Shown here piece by piece: positions 47,555 through 60,085 of a DNA stretch of 64,000 bases. The stretch is from positions 6,664 through 70,663 of the forward strand of contig JBCCFW010000019.1 of NCBI GenBank assembly GCA_039029535.1. Direction: 5' to 3'. The position numbers were made by a program, and so were the translations under genes. The stretch is from JBCCFW01 sp039029535 (GTDB taxonomy: Bacteria; Acidobacteriota; JBCCFW01). The first letter of the stretch is position 1. Each line of letters begins with the position of its first letter. The notes below the pieces were generated by a model, which saw only the letters and a program-made list of their open reading frames with translations, was not told where the DNA came from and did not search any database.

Positions 47555-48501
47555 CCCAGGCTCCGACCAAGCTCTCCGTCGTCGCACCGGCCACGGTGGC
47601 CAACGTGGGACCGGGCTTCGACGTGTTCGGGCTTGCCCTCGAGGGTCCTTGCGATCGCCTGGAGGCGTGGCGCGAGGGGCAGGAGGTGGTGCTCGAGTCG
47701 ATCGAGGGCGATGGTGGAGCCTTGCCTCGTGCAGCGACCGAGAACTCGGCGGGCATCGCGGCCCTCGACGCGCTGGCCAGGGTCCGCGCTCGCTCGGGCG
47801 ACGAGCCGGGTGGACTGATCCTTCGCCTGCACAAGGGCATCCCGCTGGCCAGCGGCCTGGGCTCCTCCGCCGCGAGCGCGGCCGCCGCGGTCCGTGCCGT
47901 CGACCTGCTCTTCCCCGGGGTCCTGACGGAAGAGGATCTCCTCCTCGCCGGCCTGGCCGCGGAGGAGGTGGTGGCCGGTCGTCACCTCGACAACCTCGCG
48001 GCCGCGTTGCTGGGCGGCTTCACCACCGTGGTCGGTCTCGAGCCTCCTCGCGTGCGACGGGTGGTGCCGTCGTTCGAGCTGGCACTCGCGGTGGTCACGC
48101 CGGACTTCGGCCTGTGCACGGCCGACAGTCGGAGCGCCCTGCCGACCGAGGTTCCCTTGCGAGAGATGGTCGATCACCTCGCCGCGGCGGTCGAGATGGT
48201 GCAGGCGCTTCACCTTGGTGATCGCGAGAGCTTCACGGCAGCGATCGTCGACCGCGTGATCGGGCCCGTCCGTGCCGGGAAGATCCCGTGTTGCGACGAG
48301 GTCCTGGCCTCGGCCTCGGCCGCGGGTGCCGAGGCTGCCGGGGTCAGCGGGGGAGGACCGTCCCTGTTCGCCATCACGCCCACGCGCGCCGTCGCGTCGC
48401 GTGTCGCGGAGGCCATGGTGTCCGCGTTCAGCGCCGGCGGCCTCGGTGCCAGCGCTCATTCGACCGTCCTCTCTCCGAAGGGAGCCCATCGTGTCGCCTG
48501 A
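47551..48501 (+). CDS. thrB: Homoserine kinase
   Basis: 316 residues, GHMP kinase family. The N-terminal VVAPATVANVGPGFDVFGLAL and the ATP loop PLASGLGSSAASAAAAV are complete. It makes O-phosphohomoserine for threonine synthase. Begins in GTGA overlapping asd; its stop lies 11 bp inside the thrC start region. Confidence 0.95.
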   Translation: MTQAPTKLSVVAPATVANVGPGFDVFGLALEGPCDRLEAWREGQEVVLESIEGDGGALPRAATENSAGIAALDALARVRARSGDEPGGLILRLHKGIPLASGLGSSAASAAAAVRAVDLLFPGVLTEEDLLLAGLAAEEVVAGRHLDNLAAALLGGFTTVVGLEPPRVRRVVPSFELALAVVTPDFGLCTADSRSALPTEVPLREMVDHLAAAVEMVQALHLGDRESFTAAIVDRVIGPVRAGKIPCCDEVLASASAAGAEAAGVSGGGPSLFAITPTRAVASRVAEAMVSAFSAGGLGASAHSTVLSPKGAHRVA

Positions 48502-49792
48502 CGAGCCCATGCAGGAGGAAAAGATCCAGTTGCGCACCTTCGGGGGCGACACCCGGCATTCCGCCGACCCCCGGGACTTCCGTGACCCCCAGACCGGCGG
48601 CTTGCTCGAAGTCGTCCCTCGTCCCCTGGGGTCGGGGATCGCCGAGCGCTGGGACCGACGTCGTCTCGGCAACGAGCCACGCGACGTGTCCGGTGTCTGG
48701 CGCTTCCGGGAGCTCGTGCTCGACCTGCCTGCCGATGACGTGGTCACGCGGGGAGAAGGGAACACGACCCTGTACGACTCCTCGATCCTGGCGGATTGGG
48801 TCGGTCTCGACCGGTTGCGCCTGAAGCACGAGGGCGAGAACCCCACGGGCTCCTTCAAGGACCGTGGCATGACGGTCGCCGTCAGCATGGCGCGTCATCT
48901 CGGTCGCAAGGCGGTGGCCTGTGCATCCACGGGCAACACCTCCGCCTCCATGGCCTCCTACGCGGCTCTCGCCGGCCTGACGAGCTTCGTCTTCTTGCCG
49001 GCCGGACGGGTCGCGTCCGGCAAGCTGGCGCAGGCACTGGCGTACGGCGCCCAGACCCTTCAGGTCCAGGGAGATTTCGACGACGCCATGCGCGAGGTGG
49101 AGGCCCTGTCCGCCGAGCTCGGCATCTATCTCGTGAACTCGGTGAACCCCTATCGGATCGAAGGGCAGAAGACGATCATGGCCGAGCTGCTTCAGCAGCT
49201 CTCGTGGGAGCCGCCCGACTGGGTGGTTCTCCCGGGTGGAAACCTGGGCAACACCTCGGCCTTCGGCAAGGCCTTCGAGGAGCTCCATGCGGCCGGCGTG
49301 ATCGCGCGCATGCCTCGGCTGGCGGTGATCCAGGCGGAGGGAGCCTCTCCGTTCTACCGGATGACCAGGGAGGGGAGCGCGTCGCTCGAGCCGATGAAGG
49401 CCGAGACGCTGGCCACCGCCATCCGGATCGGCAACCCCGTGAGCTGGCCGAAGGCTCGTCGGGCGGTGGAGCGGACCGGAGGAGTGGTCGAGGCCGTCAC
49501 CGACGACGAGATCCTGACCGCCAAGGCCTGGGTGGATCGCGCGGGGATCGGCGCCGAGCCGGCCTCCTGTGCCTCGGTGGCCGGGCTCAAGAAGTTGGTG
49601 GCGGCGGGGACCGTGGCGCCCGACGCTTCGGTCGTGGCGGTGCTCACCGGTCACGTGCTCAAGGACCCGGATCGGGTCGTCTCCTACCACCTGGTGGGGG
49701 AGGGCCATCCCGACCTGGTCAATGCACCGCAGGAGCTCCCCGCCGAGCGCGAGGCCCTGCGCCGTGCGGTGGCCGAGCGCCTGGATTCCTGA
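48491..49792 (+). CDS. thrC: Threonine synthase
   Basis: 433 residues. PLP Lys123 in ENPTGSFKDRGM; TGNTSASMASYAAL and VVLPGGNLGNTSAFGKAF bind the cofactor phosphate. Converts O-phosphohomoserine to threonine. I chose GTG 48491, with GGGAG upstream; ATG 48509 is the alternative. It is the last gene of the threonine operon, and only 47 bp separate it from the TPR-Clp gene, so read-through into the next cluster is possible. Confidence 0.95.
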   Translation: MSPDEPMQEEKIQLRTFGGDTRHSADPRDFRDPQTGGLLEVVPRPLGSGIAERWDRRRLGNEPRDVSGVWRFRELVLDLPADDVVTRGEGNTTLYDSSILADWVGLDRLRLKHEGENPTGSFKDRGMTVAVSMARHLGRKAVACASTGNTSASMASYAALAGLTSFVFLPAGRVASGKLAQALAYGAQTLQVQGDFDDAMREVEALSAELGIYLVNSVNPYRIEGQKTIMAELLQQLSWEPPDWVVLPGGNLGNTSAFGKAFEELHAAGVIARMPRLAVIQAEGASPFYRMTREGSASLEPMKAETLATAIRIGNPVSWPKARRAVERTGGVVEAVTDDEILTAKAWVDRAGIGAEPASCASVAGLKKLVAAGTVAPDASVVAVLTGHVLKDPDRVVSYHLVGEGHPDLVNAPQELPAEREALRRAVAERLDS

Positions 49793-49839
49793 GCAGGGGC
49801 GTCGGCCGGGTCGGCAGACGCTCCGCGATACACTTGCGC

Positions 49840-52943
<3,104 letters not shown>

Positions 52944-52947
<4 letters not shown>

Positions 52948-53486
52948 GCCTCGGAGCGGCCGAGACCGCCGTCTTGACCGCCGAGAGGGGCGACCGCATG
53001 ATCTCGCCCCCTTCGCAGCCCTTGCGGTCGATGACGGTGGAGGCCGTGCGCTCCCTGCCTGCGGGCACGAGCTTCACGGTGACCGTCTCCGGGCACAGCA
53101 TGGTGCCGGTTCTCCTCGAAGGAGACGCGGTCGTGGCCCGACGCCGGGGGGCGGAGTCCCCTCGGCTGTGGCGCGGCGACCTGGTCGTCTTCGACGCAGG
53201 GAAGGCCGGCTTGGCCGTCCATCGGCTGCTTGTGCAGGGGCCGACGGGCGTGCGCACTCGGGGGGACGGAACGGGCCGAATGGACCCCCCGGTGGCCTGG
53301 GACGACGTCCTGGGTCGGGTGGAGTCGGTCCGACGTGACGGTCGCGAGGTCGGTGAGAACCGCCTGGCGGCCAGCCTGGCGTGGATGAGACAGTACGCTG
53401 CCGCCGTGACGCTTCGTCTCGGACGACGGCTGGCCCTCGCCCTCGGCGAGGATTCGAGCAGGAAGGGTGAGCCCCGTGGCCACTAA
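52944..53486 (+). CDS. S26 signal-peptidase-like protein, Ser/His type
   Basis: 180 residues. Catalytic Ser52 in SGHSMVPVLLEGD; the partner is His93 in LAVHRLL, the Ser/His arrangement of SipW/archaeal/ER-type peptidases instead of the bacterial Lys. RTRGDGTGRMDPPV matches the later GDxNxxxD-type box. There is no clear N-terminal membrane span; a C-terminal amphipathic helix (WMRQYAAAVTLRLGRRLALAL) may bind membrane. Such proteins occur next to radical SAM peptide-maturation genes and may cut a leader peptide (inference). GTGA overlap with the ATPase and 11-bp overlap with the next gene imply coupling. Confidence 0.82.
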
Positions 53487-54597
53487 CGCCTACCGCGAAA
53501 TCACGATGAACGCCTGGAAGAAGGCGGCACCGCTCCAGGCTCTCTACGAGCTCACCTACCGGTGCAATCACCTCTGCACCTTCTGCAACAACCCCCTGTC
53601 CCGGGCCGGGGGCGAGCTGAAGACCGAGGAGGCCTTCGACGTCCTCGCGCAGCTCAAGGAGCTCGGCGTCCTCTTCCTGACGCTCACCGGCGGTGAGCCG
53701 CTCCTGCGCCAGGATTTCTGGGAGATCGCCGAGGAGGGCAAGCGCCTGAAGTTCGCCCTGCGCGTCTTCACCAACGCCTACCTCATCAACGACGAGGTCG
53801 CCGACCGGCTCAAGGAGGTCGGGATCACCGAGACCTCCATCTCCATCCACGGCAGCAAGCCCGACGTCCACGAGAAGCTCACCCGCATCCCGGGCTCGTT
53901 CCAGCGGGTGGTCGACGCGGTCAAGCGCCTGCGCGACCGGGACATGCGAGTGGTCCTCAAGACGCCGGTCACCCGGCTCAACGAGGACGATCTCTTCGAG
54001 ATCAAGGCCATCGCCGACGAGCACGACGCCTTCATGGTCTTCGACACCACCATCACGCCGCGCTTCGACGGCGACGTCTCACCCCTGGGCCTGGCGCCCT
54101 CGGAGGAGTTCTACAAGTGGTTCTGGTCGCGGGAGGGGGCTCCTCTTCGCGCCGGCGTCGAGCCCAAGCCGAAGACCTACGAGGGGCGCGAGAAGCTCGA
54201 GGGCTGCTGTGGCACGGGTCGCAGCGGTCTCATGGTGGACCCCTACGGCAACGTCTTCCCCTGCGCCCTCTGGTTCCGCAACCTCGGCAACCTGCGCGAG
54301 CAGAAGCTGGTCGACATCTGGCAGGGCTCCCAGGAGCTCAAGAAGATCCGCCAGATTGCCGTCGACGTTCAGAACGAGGTCATCCCCAAGCAGGAGGACG
54401 GCGCGTTCATGAACTGGTGTCCGGCCACCGCCGAGTCGATGACCGGTGACGCCAAGCAGGCCTACCGACCGGCCCTGCTCAACGCGAAGTACCAGAAGCA
54501 GGCCTACGTGGCGAACAACCCGGGCCAGCTCGTTCAGATCGAGGGGCTTCCCTCGAATGCAGCGGAGGTCGAAGAGGCCCCCGTTTCCCACGACTGA
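53476..54597 (+). CDS. Radical SAM enzyme with SPASM/twitch-like C-terminus (PqqE-like)
   Basis: 373 residues. The SAM cluster cysteines are C30-x3-C34-x2-C37 (YRCNHLCTFC), with TGGEPLLR as the SAM-binding GGE motif. The C-terminal auxiliary region has only four cysteines, C244, C245, C263 and C315 (GCCGTG, FPCALW, NWCPAT), enough for one extra Fe-S cluster rather than the two of full SPASM enzymes. Related enzymes make thioether, C-C or epimerised products on ribosomal peptides. No N-terminal peptide-recognition (RRE) domain is visible. I chose GTG 53476, 9 nt after AGGAAGG; GTG 53467 is the alternative. The small peptide gene at 54861 is the likely substrate. Confidence 0.92.
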   Translation: MATNAYREITMNAWKKAAPLQALYELTYRCNHLCTFCNNPLSRAGGELKTEEAFDVLAQLKELGVLFLTLTGGEPLLRQDFWEIAEEGKRLKFALRVFTNAYLINDEVADRLKEVGITETSISIHGSKPDVHEKLTRIPGSFQRVVDAVKRLRDRDMRVVLKTPVTRLNEDDLFEIKAIADEHDAFMVFDTTITPRFDGDVSPLGLAPSEEFYKWFWSREGAPLRAGVEPKPKTYEGREKLEGCCGTGRSGLMVDPYGNVFPCALWFRNLGNLREQKLVDIWQGSQELKKIRQIAVDVQNEVIPKQEDGAFMNWCPATAESMTGDAKQAYRPALLNAKYQKQAYVANNPGQLVQIEGLPSNAAEVEEAPVSHD

Positions 54598-54694
54598 AGC
54601 CAGTAGAAAAATGTTCGCGAAGACCCCGCAATTGACAGAAGACAGGGGCCTCCGCGGGCCGCTCGGACTTCTGAACGTGGACCCCCTGTTTCAG

Positions 54695-54723
54695 TTGACG
54701 CTACCCCAGGCTGGGGGTACCGT
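54695..54723 (+). promoter_or_regulatory. Candidate promoter for the peptide gene
   Basis: TTGACG (5/6) is followed after 17 nt by TACCGT (3/6). Its transcript would have a ~130-nt leader before the GTG at 54861. The 54598-54860 gap is otherwise non-coding. Confidence 0.35.
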
Positions 54724-54860
54724 ACCCACGCCGGCGAGCAGTGACGCGACGAGACTCGGCGCGGGGGTGCCGCCCGGTAACCAGCAACCCCGACAGCGAC
54801 GAATGTGGCGTGCAGCTGGGCTTCGAAACTGAGTCGAGCCTGCTGCCAGGAGAGGATCTC

Positions 54861-54995
54861 GTGGAAAACCGTAGCAAGAAGACCTACCAGAAGCCGGAAA
54901 TCGTTCACGTCGAGAAGATCGAAGCGCGTGCCGTTGCGTGCGCGAAGATCGTCGGCGACGACATGTGCGAGACCAACGCTCCGACCACGAGCTGA
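54861..54995 (+). CDS. 44-residue candidate RiPP precursor peptide
   Basis: GTG start with AGGAGAGG 5 nt upstream. Leader-like part is basic and holds KKTYQKPEIVHVEKIEARAV (YxKPE motif, seen in several precursor leaders); the C-terminal part has Cys27, Cys36 and a DDMCETNAPTTS tail rich in Thr/Ser. It lies ~260 bp downstream of the radical SAM gene and before a terminator. Likely substrate of the radical SAM enzyme and cut by the S26 protein (inference). No homologue can be named. Confidence 0.72.
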   Translation: MENRSKKTYQKPEIVHVEKIEARAVACAKIVGDDMCETNAPTTS

Positions 54996-55021
54996 TCAGC
55001 TCGACCACGGAGCGGGCGTGA

Positions 55022-55044
55022 CCGGTCTCTCATCGTGAGACCGG
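55022..55044 (+). terminator. Hairpin after the peptide gene
   Basis: Perfect 8-bp stem CCGGTCTC / GAGACCGG with a 7-nt loop, flanked by GCGGG/CCCGC, 27 bp after the stop. Confidence 0.6.
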
Positions 55045-55089
55045 CTCCCGCAAGGGTCACGGGACTCGACCCTGAAGGGTCCCACCGCC

Positions 55090-55135
55090 GGGCGCTTTCC
55101 TGGACCGAATGGTCCCGGGAGGCGCCTTTTGGCGT
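55090..55135 (+). terminator. Second hairpin with T-run
   Basis: Nested stem GGACC/GGTCC inside GGCGC/GCGCC, followed by TTTT. Typical intrinsic terminator layout. The rest of 55136-55335 shows only a short leader to the next gene. Confidence 0.5.
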
Positions 55136-55335
55136 CCTGACCGCTTTTCTCTAGAACCGAGGTCGCACCGCCGCAACTCCACGTCCGGCAGGTGTCCCGC
55201 CCCCCTCGCCCGTCCACCCTGGCTGAACTCCGTACGTTCGGCCGGTTCTGGTGGACGCAGAGCTTGCTTCCCCACCCTCGTTCAGGCGAGCTTTGAACCA
55301 GGCCGCTCCCTCTCGCGGCGGCCCGAGAGCTCTCG

Positions 55336-58300
55336 ATGACCAGTTGCCCCAGCCTCCGACTCCTCCTGATCGCTTCGCTCCTCCTCGGCTTGGCCGGCGA
55401 GGCCCGTTCCGAGCTGCTGCTCCGCTCCGAGAGCGCGCATGGGCTTCAACTGACCTGGCGGCCAGGTGACGAGGGCGAGCGGCATCGCGTGGCGGTCCCC
55501 GTCGCGGCGGCCGCGCGCCTGCGCCTCGCCGGCGTCGAGGGCCCCCTTCCGGCCGGCATCCGACTCGAGCCCAGCGAGCGCTTCCGGCGTCTCGAGCAGG
55601 TGATGCTCGTCCTGGACCCGGACACCGCCGAGAGCCCGGTCGAGCTCGAGCTGATCTACGGCACTCCCGTGGACCTCGCGGTCGAGGCGCCCGGGTCGCG
55701 ACGCAGCCTGGCCACCGGTCTCTTCCTCAACCCGCGGACGGTCTCCGCTCTCGAGGCCGGTCAGGCCGTCGATCGTCGGACCTGGCCCGCTCCCCGACCG
55801 GGGCTGCGTCCGTCGCCCCTGCGTGCCCGCACCGACGCCACGCGCGTGGCCTCGACGGCGGTCCCGCGGCGGAGCGGAGAGCGACGCTTCCTCGGCTCAC
55901 CCGACACCCCTCGAGCCGAGGGCGACCTCACCGAGGGGCGGGTCCAGTTCCGCGTCGACCGCGGCGTCCAGGACGACGGTCGTCTCCAGCAGGACCGCGA
56001 CGGTCTCTACCGCGTCACTCACGACGACCTCGTCGCGGCGGGCATCACCCTGTCGGCGATCCCCGTCGACGAGCTGCGGCTGAGCGGACGCGGCGTGGGC
56101 GACCTGCTGGAGGAGGTCGCCATCTCCGTGCACGACGCGGATGGCAACGGTGTCTTCGGCCCCGGCGACCACTTCGACTTCTTCGGGATCGCGCTCATCG
56201 GGGAAGAGGTCGCCGAGATAGGCGCGTTCCAGGGTCACGACCGCGGCGACGTCAACTCGTACTTCCTCGACTCCGGCCCGTGTCCCGACGGCGCGAGCTG
56301 TCGCGTCACCAGCCGACCGGCTCCGCCCGACGCCGGCTGGACCGACAGCACCGACGCGCTGTCCACCGTGCGCTCCGAGATCGACAACTGGTTCCTCGCC
56401 AACACGCGCACCGGCGAGCACGCGCTCGACCACTTCTACTGGTGCCCGTCGCTCGTCCAGGGCGGGCTCGAGCAGCGCGAAGAGAGGGTCACCCTGCCGG
56501 GGCTCGCGCTGGGCTCCACGCGGACGCCCGTCGTGCGGCTTCGTCTGTTGACCAAGGGCCTGGCCGAGGACGGTGAGATCGACCACGGCGCGCGGGTCCT
56601 CGTCAACGACGTCGAGGTCTCGAACGAGATCGCCGACGGACCGCAGCAGGTCGACCACGTGAGCAGCGGCCTCACCACGGCGATGCTCACCAATCCGCTG
56701 CGCGTGGGGCTCGAGCTCGAAGATGTCGGCGCCGGCTTCCAGCGTGTCGAGATGAACTGGATCGAGGTCGACTACCCGCGCACGCTCAACCTCGTCGACG
56801 GCCAGCTCACCTTCTGGCACGAGCCGGGCAGCAACGTGTCCGTGCGGCTGCCGGGCGGCACTGACGAGGTCGTCGTCTACGACGTCACCGATCCGCAGCA
56901 GCCGGAGCGGCTCGACGAGGTCCTGGTCTCGGGCTCTCGGGCGCGCTTCGCGATCCAGGAAGGTGCCGAGCCAGGCGAGCGTCGCATCGTGGTGGCGGCC
57001 TTCGGTGACGGCGTGACCCGCGTGGCGCCGCAGTCGATTCGCTGGTTGCCCGACAGCGGCCTGCGCGACGAGACGCTGGCCGTCGACTTGCTCGTCATCG
57101 GTCCGGCGGCCTGGGTGGACGCGCCGTCGACCGCGCTCACCGACTACCTGAGCCATCGCGAAGCTCAGGGCCTGCGCACCTTGTTGGTGAGCACCGAGAC
57201 CGCCCGTGACGAGTTCGGCGACGGTTGGCCGGGTCCGGAGGGCGTGCGCGCCCTGTTGGCCGAGAGCCTCGCGACCTGGGCCGAGCCGCCGAGCTTCGTC
57301 CTCCTCCTGGGGGACACCAGCGCTGACCAGAACAATCGACTCGGTGGTGAGGTGCGGCTCCCGACGAACTGCGACGACCCGACGGTCGACGACACCTGCG
57401 GGTTCTGGGAGACCGAGCACGTCCTTCACGTTCCGACTTGGCTCGAAGACAACCCGATCGACACGATCTTCCTCGGCTACTTCGCCTCCGACACGCGGAC
57501 CATGGCGACGGGCGGGGGCCTGCTGCCGAACTTCGCGGCCGGTCGTCTTCCCGTGCGGAGCTCCGAGGAGCTCGACGCGACGCTCACCAAGATCCTCGAC
57601 TACGAGGCTCTCTCCGACGCCACGCCGACCTGGGCCGACCGCTTCTTCTTCGTGGCCGACGAGATCCAGGACGGCAACCCGATCGAGGAGCGCTTCGAGA
57701 GCGAGCCCGAGGCGGTCATCGCCGCGCACGTCGAGCCGTACTACCGCGTCCGCCGCTTCTACCACGACTCCATGCCGGCCTCGGAGCTCACGCCGGCGCT
57801 CATCGACGACTGGAACGGCATCGAGTCCGCTCCGGGAGCGGGAGCCGGTGCGTCGATCCTCACCTACATCGGTCACGGCAACGGCAACGCATGGTCTGCC
57901 GACGCGTTGCTGACCAACCGCTCGCTCGGTGACTGCCGAGACGACACCGTCGATCTCGTGGGCAGTCAGAGCCTGCCGTTCATCCTCAACATCGGCTGCA
58001 TCTCCGGTGCGTTCCAGAGCCCCAACGATCGCTCGCTGCTCGAGGACCTCGTCCGGATGCCGGACGGCGGTGCCATCGCGGCCTTCGGTCCCACCGGCAC
58101 GACGGACGCCACGGCCATCCGCAGCATCATCCGACCGCTCTTCGAGCGCATCACCGGCCGTCTCGGTCGCGGAGTGCGACTCGGTGAAGCGGTCTACGGG
58201 CTTCAAGTCGGTCTCGAGTCGGTGCGGCTCTTCGAGGACTTGCAGAGCAACATCCTGCTCGGCGATCCGACCCTGGAGCTCGTCGTCCCGTTCGGCCCGC

Positions 58301-59424
58301 CGGCGACCGACCTGACCGCGACGTCCGGAGACGCTCGCGTCGATCTCGAGTGGCCGGCGGTCGACGGCGCACTCGAGTACCAGGTCTACCGTTCCATCGA
58401 TGGACCGGGAGGCCCCTGGGTGCCGCTCGGACCACCGGTGATGAGCACCACCCTCGAAGACCTCGCGGTCGCCAACGGCTCCGACTACCACTACGTCATG
58501 GAGCCGCTGTCGGCCGAAGGCTGGCCCGGGCGATGGTCGCCGGTCGTGCTCGCACATCCCTGCACGACGCTCGCACCCTTGCCTCCGTCCGACTTCAACA
58601 TCGGGCCGTTCGGCGAAGACCTCTTCCTCACCTGGACGGCGAGCCCCGACCCGGACTACGACCGTCATCGGCTCACCGTCCGCTTCGGTGGTCCCGAGGG
58701 CGGCATCATCCAGGAGATCGAGGGGCGGAGCACCTTCTACATCCTCATGGACGTCGCGCCCTGCACGCCGCTCCACTTCGAGCTGACCGCGCTCAACTCC
58801 TGCGACGCGATCAGCAGCAGCGTGGTGACGACGCACGTGGTCGAGCCCTGCCCCCGCGTGGCCGACGCCCCGGCCACCGTGCGCGACCTCCGCCTCCGGC
58901 GGGACGGCACCGACCTCGTGCTCACCTGGGGCGCGATCACCACCACCGTGCTCGGCGATCTCTTGGTGCCGACGGGCTACGACGTCCATCGCGGGGTCCA
59001 GGCCGACTTCGAAGCGGTCGGCCTCCCGCCGGTGACCACCGTCGCGGGTCTCGAGCACCGACAGCCCGAGGATCCGGCGGCAGCGCTGGAATTCTTCCTC
59101 GTGGCGGCCGAAGGTCCTACCGGCCGCGTGGGAGCCCTGGGTCACGAGCTGCCTCAGGGGGTCGATTTCACCATCGAGGATCTCGGAGGCGACGTGCGAC
59201 TGACCTGGGACCCGGTGACCCACGACAGCGAGGGCATCCGGACGGTGATCGACCGCTATGAGGTCTTCGCCTCGGCCACGCCGCTCTCGAGGGCTGCTGG
59301 AGACGGCGAGGCCGCCGGAGACGTCACGGTGCTGGCCGGCGAGCCCCTCGAGGCCGTCGTCACGGCGCTGGGCGAGTACCTGGTCGTCGCCGTCGACATC
59401 CACGGCAACCGGAGCTCCTGGTAA
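55336..59424 (+). CDS. Secreted C25 (gingipain-type) cysteine peptidase with fibronectin-III-like domains
   Basis: 1362 residues. Signal peptide (LRLLLIASLLLGLAGEARS); residues ~220-560 N-terminal beta domains; peptidase domain ~580-960 with catalytic His847 in YIGHGNGN and Cys888 in NIGCISGAF, preceded by FVLLLGDTSADQNN. The C-terminal ~380 residues contain about four FN3-like modules (LEYQVYRSIDG, DLFLTWTASPD, DLVLTWGAIT, DVRLTWDPVT). Similar proteins include gingipains and PorU sortase-type enzymes. No C-terminal sorting motif was seen. It lies in a block with an ECF sigma/anti-sigma pair 5 bp downstream, which may control it. Confidence 0.88.
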   Translation: MTSCPSLRLLLIASLLLGLAGEARSELLLRSESAHGLQLTWRPGDEGERHRVAVPVAAAARLRLAGVEGPLPAGIRLEPSERFRRLEQVMLVLDPDTAESPVELELIYGTPVDLAVEAPGSRRSLATGLFLNPRTVSALEAGQAVDRRTWPAPRPGLRPSPLRARTDATRVASTAVPRRSGERRFLGSPDTPRAEGDLTEGRVQFRVDRGVQDDGRLQQDRDGLYRVTHDDLVAAGITLSAIPVDELRLSGRGVGDLLEEVAISVHDADGNGVFGPGDHFDFFGIALIGEEVAEIGAFQGHDRGDVNSYFLDSGPCPDGASCRVTSRPAPPDAGWTDSTDALSTVRSEIDNWFLANTRTGEHALDHFYWCPSLVQGGLEQREERVTLPGLALGSTRTPVVRLRLLTKGLAEDGEIDHGARVLVNDVEVSNEIADGPQQVDHVSSGLTTAMLTNPLRVGLELEDVGAGFQRVEMNWIEVDYPRTLNLVDGQLTFWHEPGSNVSVRLPGGTDEVVVYDVTDPQQPERLDEVLVSGSRARFAIQEGAEPGERRIVVAAFGDGVTRVAPQSIRWLPDSGLRDETLAVDLLVIGPAAWVDAPSTALTDYLSHREAQGLRTLLVSTETARDEFGDGWPGPEGVRALLAESLATWAEPPSFVLLLGDTSADQNNRLGGEVRLPTNCDDPTVDDTCGFWETEHVLHVPTWLEDNPIDTIFLGYFASDTRTMATGGGLLPNFAAGRLPVRSSEELDATLTKILDYEALSDATPTWADRFFFVADEIQDGNPIEERFESEPEAVIAAHVEPYYRVRRFYHDSMPASELTPALIDDWNGIESAPGAGAGASILTYIGHGNGNAWSADALLTNRSLGDCRDDTVDLVGSQSLPFILNIGCISGAFQSPNDRSLLEDLVRMPDGGAIAAFGPTGTTDATAIRSIIRPLFERITGRLGRGVRLGEAVYGLQVGLESVRLFEDLQSNILLGDPTLELVVPFGPPATDLTATSGDARVDLEWPAVDGALEYQVYRSIDGPGGPWVPLGPPVMSTTLEDLAVANGSDYHYVMEPLSAEGWPGRWSPVVLAHPCTTLAPLPPSDFNIGPFGEDLFLTWTASPDPDYDRHRLTVRFGGPEGGIIQEIEGRSTFYILMDVAPCTPLHFELTALNSCDAISSSVVTTHVVEPCPRVADAPATVRDLRLRRDGTDLVLTWGAITTTVLGDLLVPTGYDVHRGVQADFEAVGLPPVTTVAGLEHRQPEDPAAALEFFLVAAEGPTGRVGALGHELPQGVDFTIEDLGGDVRLTWDPVTHDSEGIRTVIDRYEVFASATPLSRAAGDGEAAGDVTVLAGEPLEAVVTALGEYLVVAVDIHGNRSSW

Positions 59425-59428
59425 GACG

Positions 59429-60085
59429 ATGGGGTTCCGACCGCGGATCCTGCCGGGAGGCAAGGACCAGTCGGACGCGCCGGAGCCGCAGCGCTCCGAG
59501 CCGGCAGGGGCCGAGGGGCCCTCGGACGCCGAGCTCTGCGGGCTCGTGATGGCCGGACGAGACCTCGAGGGGGCTCCCCAGCCGGCTTCACCCGCCGGCA
59601 GGGACGCCTTCGCGCTCCTGGTGCGGCGCCACGAGGGGCGGTTGCTCCGCCTGGTCCGCCCATTGGTGGGCGACGCCGATGCCGCCCGCGACGTGGTGCA
59701 GGACGCTTTCCTGCGGGCCTACCGCTCCCTGGCCACCTTCCGGCCGGATGGCTCCTTCCGCTCCTGGCTGTCCCGGATCGCCGTCAACGCGGCTCGAGAC
59801 GAGCGAGCGCGGGCAGGTCGGAGACCGCTCCAGACCGTCGAGGACGCCGAAGAGCCAGCGGACACCGGCCCCGGCACGGAGGACCGCGTCTCGGCGAGCC
59901 TTCTCCAGCGGCGCCTGCAGGAGGCCTTGGGCCAGCTTTCACGCCGCGAGCGTGAGGTTTTCGTCCTTCGTGAGCTGGAGGACCAGGACGTCGACGAGAT
60001 CGCCCGGGTCCTCGAGCTCTCGCCGCCGACGGTCCGCCGGCACCTCGCGCGAGCCCGCCTCCACCTCCGGCAACTGCTGAAATGA
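59429..60085 (+). CDS. ECF RNA polymerase sigma factor
   Basis: 218 residues. Region 2 has FALLVRRHEGRLLRLVRPLV and RDVVQDAFLRAYRSLATF, region 4 LSRREREVFVLRELEDQDVDEIA and TVRRHLARARLHLRQLLK. The N-terminal ~60 residues are an acidic extension. ATG 59429, 5 bp after the peptidase stop, suggests cotranscription. Paired with the anti-sigma gene next to it; the intergenic GAAATGA repeats may be part of its control. Confidence 0.9.
   Translation: MGFRPRILPGGKDQSDAPEPQRSEPAGAEGPSDAELCGLVMAGRDLEGAPQPASPAGRDAFALLVRRHEGRLLRLVRPLVGDADAARDVVQDAFLRAYRSLATFRPDGSFRSWLSRIAVNAARDERARAGRRPLQTVEDAEEPADTGPGTEDRVSASLLQRRLQEALGQLSRREREVFVLRELEDQDVDEIARVLELSPPTVRRHLARARLHLRQLLK

Noticed and set aside
55897..59463. 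A long minus-strand open frame of about 1190 codons antisense to the C25 peptidase
   Set aside because: It is a by-product of GC-rich codon use in the sense gene; its product has no recognisable domain, while the sense strand has catalytic residues and a signal peptide.
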